This document shows, one piece after another, positions 46,418 to 46,708 of a stretch of 46,708 nt of DNA; positions within the stretch are counted from its first letter, which is position 1; each line of letters starts with the position of its first letter. The stretch spans positions 1 through 46,708 of the forward strand of contig CAAEEB010000025.1 in assembly GCA_900754745.1 (NCBI GenBank). The letters run 5' to 3'. The notes below the pieces were generated by a model. It did not search any database. It worked only from the letters and a program-made list of their open reading frames with translations, and was not told the DNA's origin. The position numbers and the translations under genes were made by a program. Source of the stretch: an uncultured Collinsella sp. Its GTDB lineage: Bacteria; Actinomycetota; Coriobacteriia; Coriobacteriales; Coriobacteriaceae.

Positions 46418-46708
46418 CTAGACGATGTGGAGGGGGTTGGCGGCGTCGACGGCGTCGGGGGCGTCGGGGGCGTCGGAAGGACCGTCGGAGGCGGCGTCTG
46501 CCGGATCCTCGTCGGGGGTCTCAATCTGTTTGATCATGACCTCCTGGCCCTGCAGCAGATATGTTTCGCCGCTGCCGCAATGGGGGCAGGTCTTGCCGTG
46601 CTCGACTGTCGCATAGTCGCGGCCGCACGCCTCGCAATGCGTCACGGCCTCGACAGGCTCCACGATAAGCTCCGCGCCCTGCGTGATAGGCTTTTTATCC
46701 GCCGCCCA
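46418..46708 (-). CDS. hypA: HypA nickel metallochaperone, C-terminal part (5' end cut by window edge)
   Basis: The frame is open to the window edge (97 codons, no start), so the N-terminus with the nickel-binding His is outside. The visible part reads ADKKPITQGAELIVEPVEAV, then a zinc site with two CxxC pairs (HCEACGRDY, TCPHCGSG), then YLLQGQEVMIKQIE, which matches the end of HypA. HypA delivers nickel to [NiFe]-hydrogenase or urease. A 33-residue acidic tail rich in Asp, Ala and Pro follows the usual end, which is unusual. A GTG at 46663 could be mistaken for the start but lies inside the conserved domain. Confidence 0.85.
   Translation of the reverse strand, partial: WAADKKPITQGAELIVEPVEAVTHCEACGRDYATVEHGKTCPHCGSGETYLLQGQEVMIKQIETPDEDPADAASDGPSDAPDAPDAVDAANPLHIV

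Overview
The window is about 46.7 kb of high-GC DNA from an anaerobic actinomycete. It most resembles the Coriobacteriia, and Collinsella is my best guess from memory rather than from a search. The grounds are an FhaA-FhaB-PstP-RodA/PbpA-PknB signalling and cell-wall cluster (an actinobacterial hallmark) together with one-piece pyruvate:ferredoxin oxidoreductase, carbamate kinase, several sugar PTS systems and a HypA nickel chaperone, which fit a sugar-fermenting gut anaerobe. Nothing indicates a plasmid or an intact phage. It reads as chromosome with a few small accessory or scarred spots.

Layout. 1-6.2 kb, minus strand: the end of a phospholipase C-like gene, a LytTR response regulator with a LytS-type histidine kinase, then an amidohydrolase and an APC amino-acid permease. 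6.5-7.6 kb: a membrane-anchored C39-type peptidase. 8.0-13.5 kb, minus: a complete beta-glucoside operon (PRD regulator, EIIA, EIIB, EIIC, 6-phospho-beta-glucosidase). 13.9-14.9 kb: carbamate kinase. 15.5-18.0 kb, plus: a DUF3830 gene with an unknown partner and an AAA/DUF4143 ATPase preceded by three phased repeats. 18.2-21.7 kb: nifJ. 22.2-25.9 kb, minus: a compact FHA protein / Ser-Thr kinase / anchored Gly-Ser-rich protein operon. 26.1-31.2 kb: recR, ybaB, a small membrane protein, dnaX and a YcxB-like protein. 31.35-41.5 kb, plus: polytopic kinase, FhaA, FhaB, PP2C phosphatase, a single-chain RodA-PBP fusion and a PASTA kinase. 41.5-42.7 kb: a tRNA-Arg(CCU) with truncated copies of itself enclosing two tiny ORFs. 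42.7-46.0 kb, minus: mannose PTS manXYZ with a DUF956 gene. The window ends inside hypA.

How the genes work together. The two PTS operons bring in and phosphorylate sugars, nifJ oxidises the resulting pyruvate with ferredoxin as acceptor, and arcC may make ATP from carbamoyl phosphate. The large plus-strand cluster senses the cell wall (PASTA repeats), phosphorylates and dephosphorylates FHA adaptors, and carries the glycosyltransferase and transpeptidase for wall synthesis as one polypeptide. A second, unrelated kinase-FHA operon lies beside recR.

Most promising unexplained items: the RodA-PBP fusion and the non-RD polytopic kinase heading its cluster; the FHA-kinase-secreted-protein operon with a terminator-like hairpin just before its first gene; three copies of a palindromic repeat, each placed just after a stop codon; the phased repeats before the DUF4143 ATPase; and the tRNA-Arg scars flanking a 41-residue toxin-like peptide whose ribosome binding site can be hidden in a hairpin. 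Many long ORFs opposite these genes are shadows caused by high GC and were left out.
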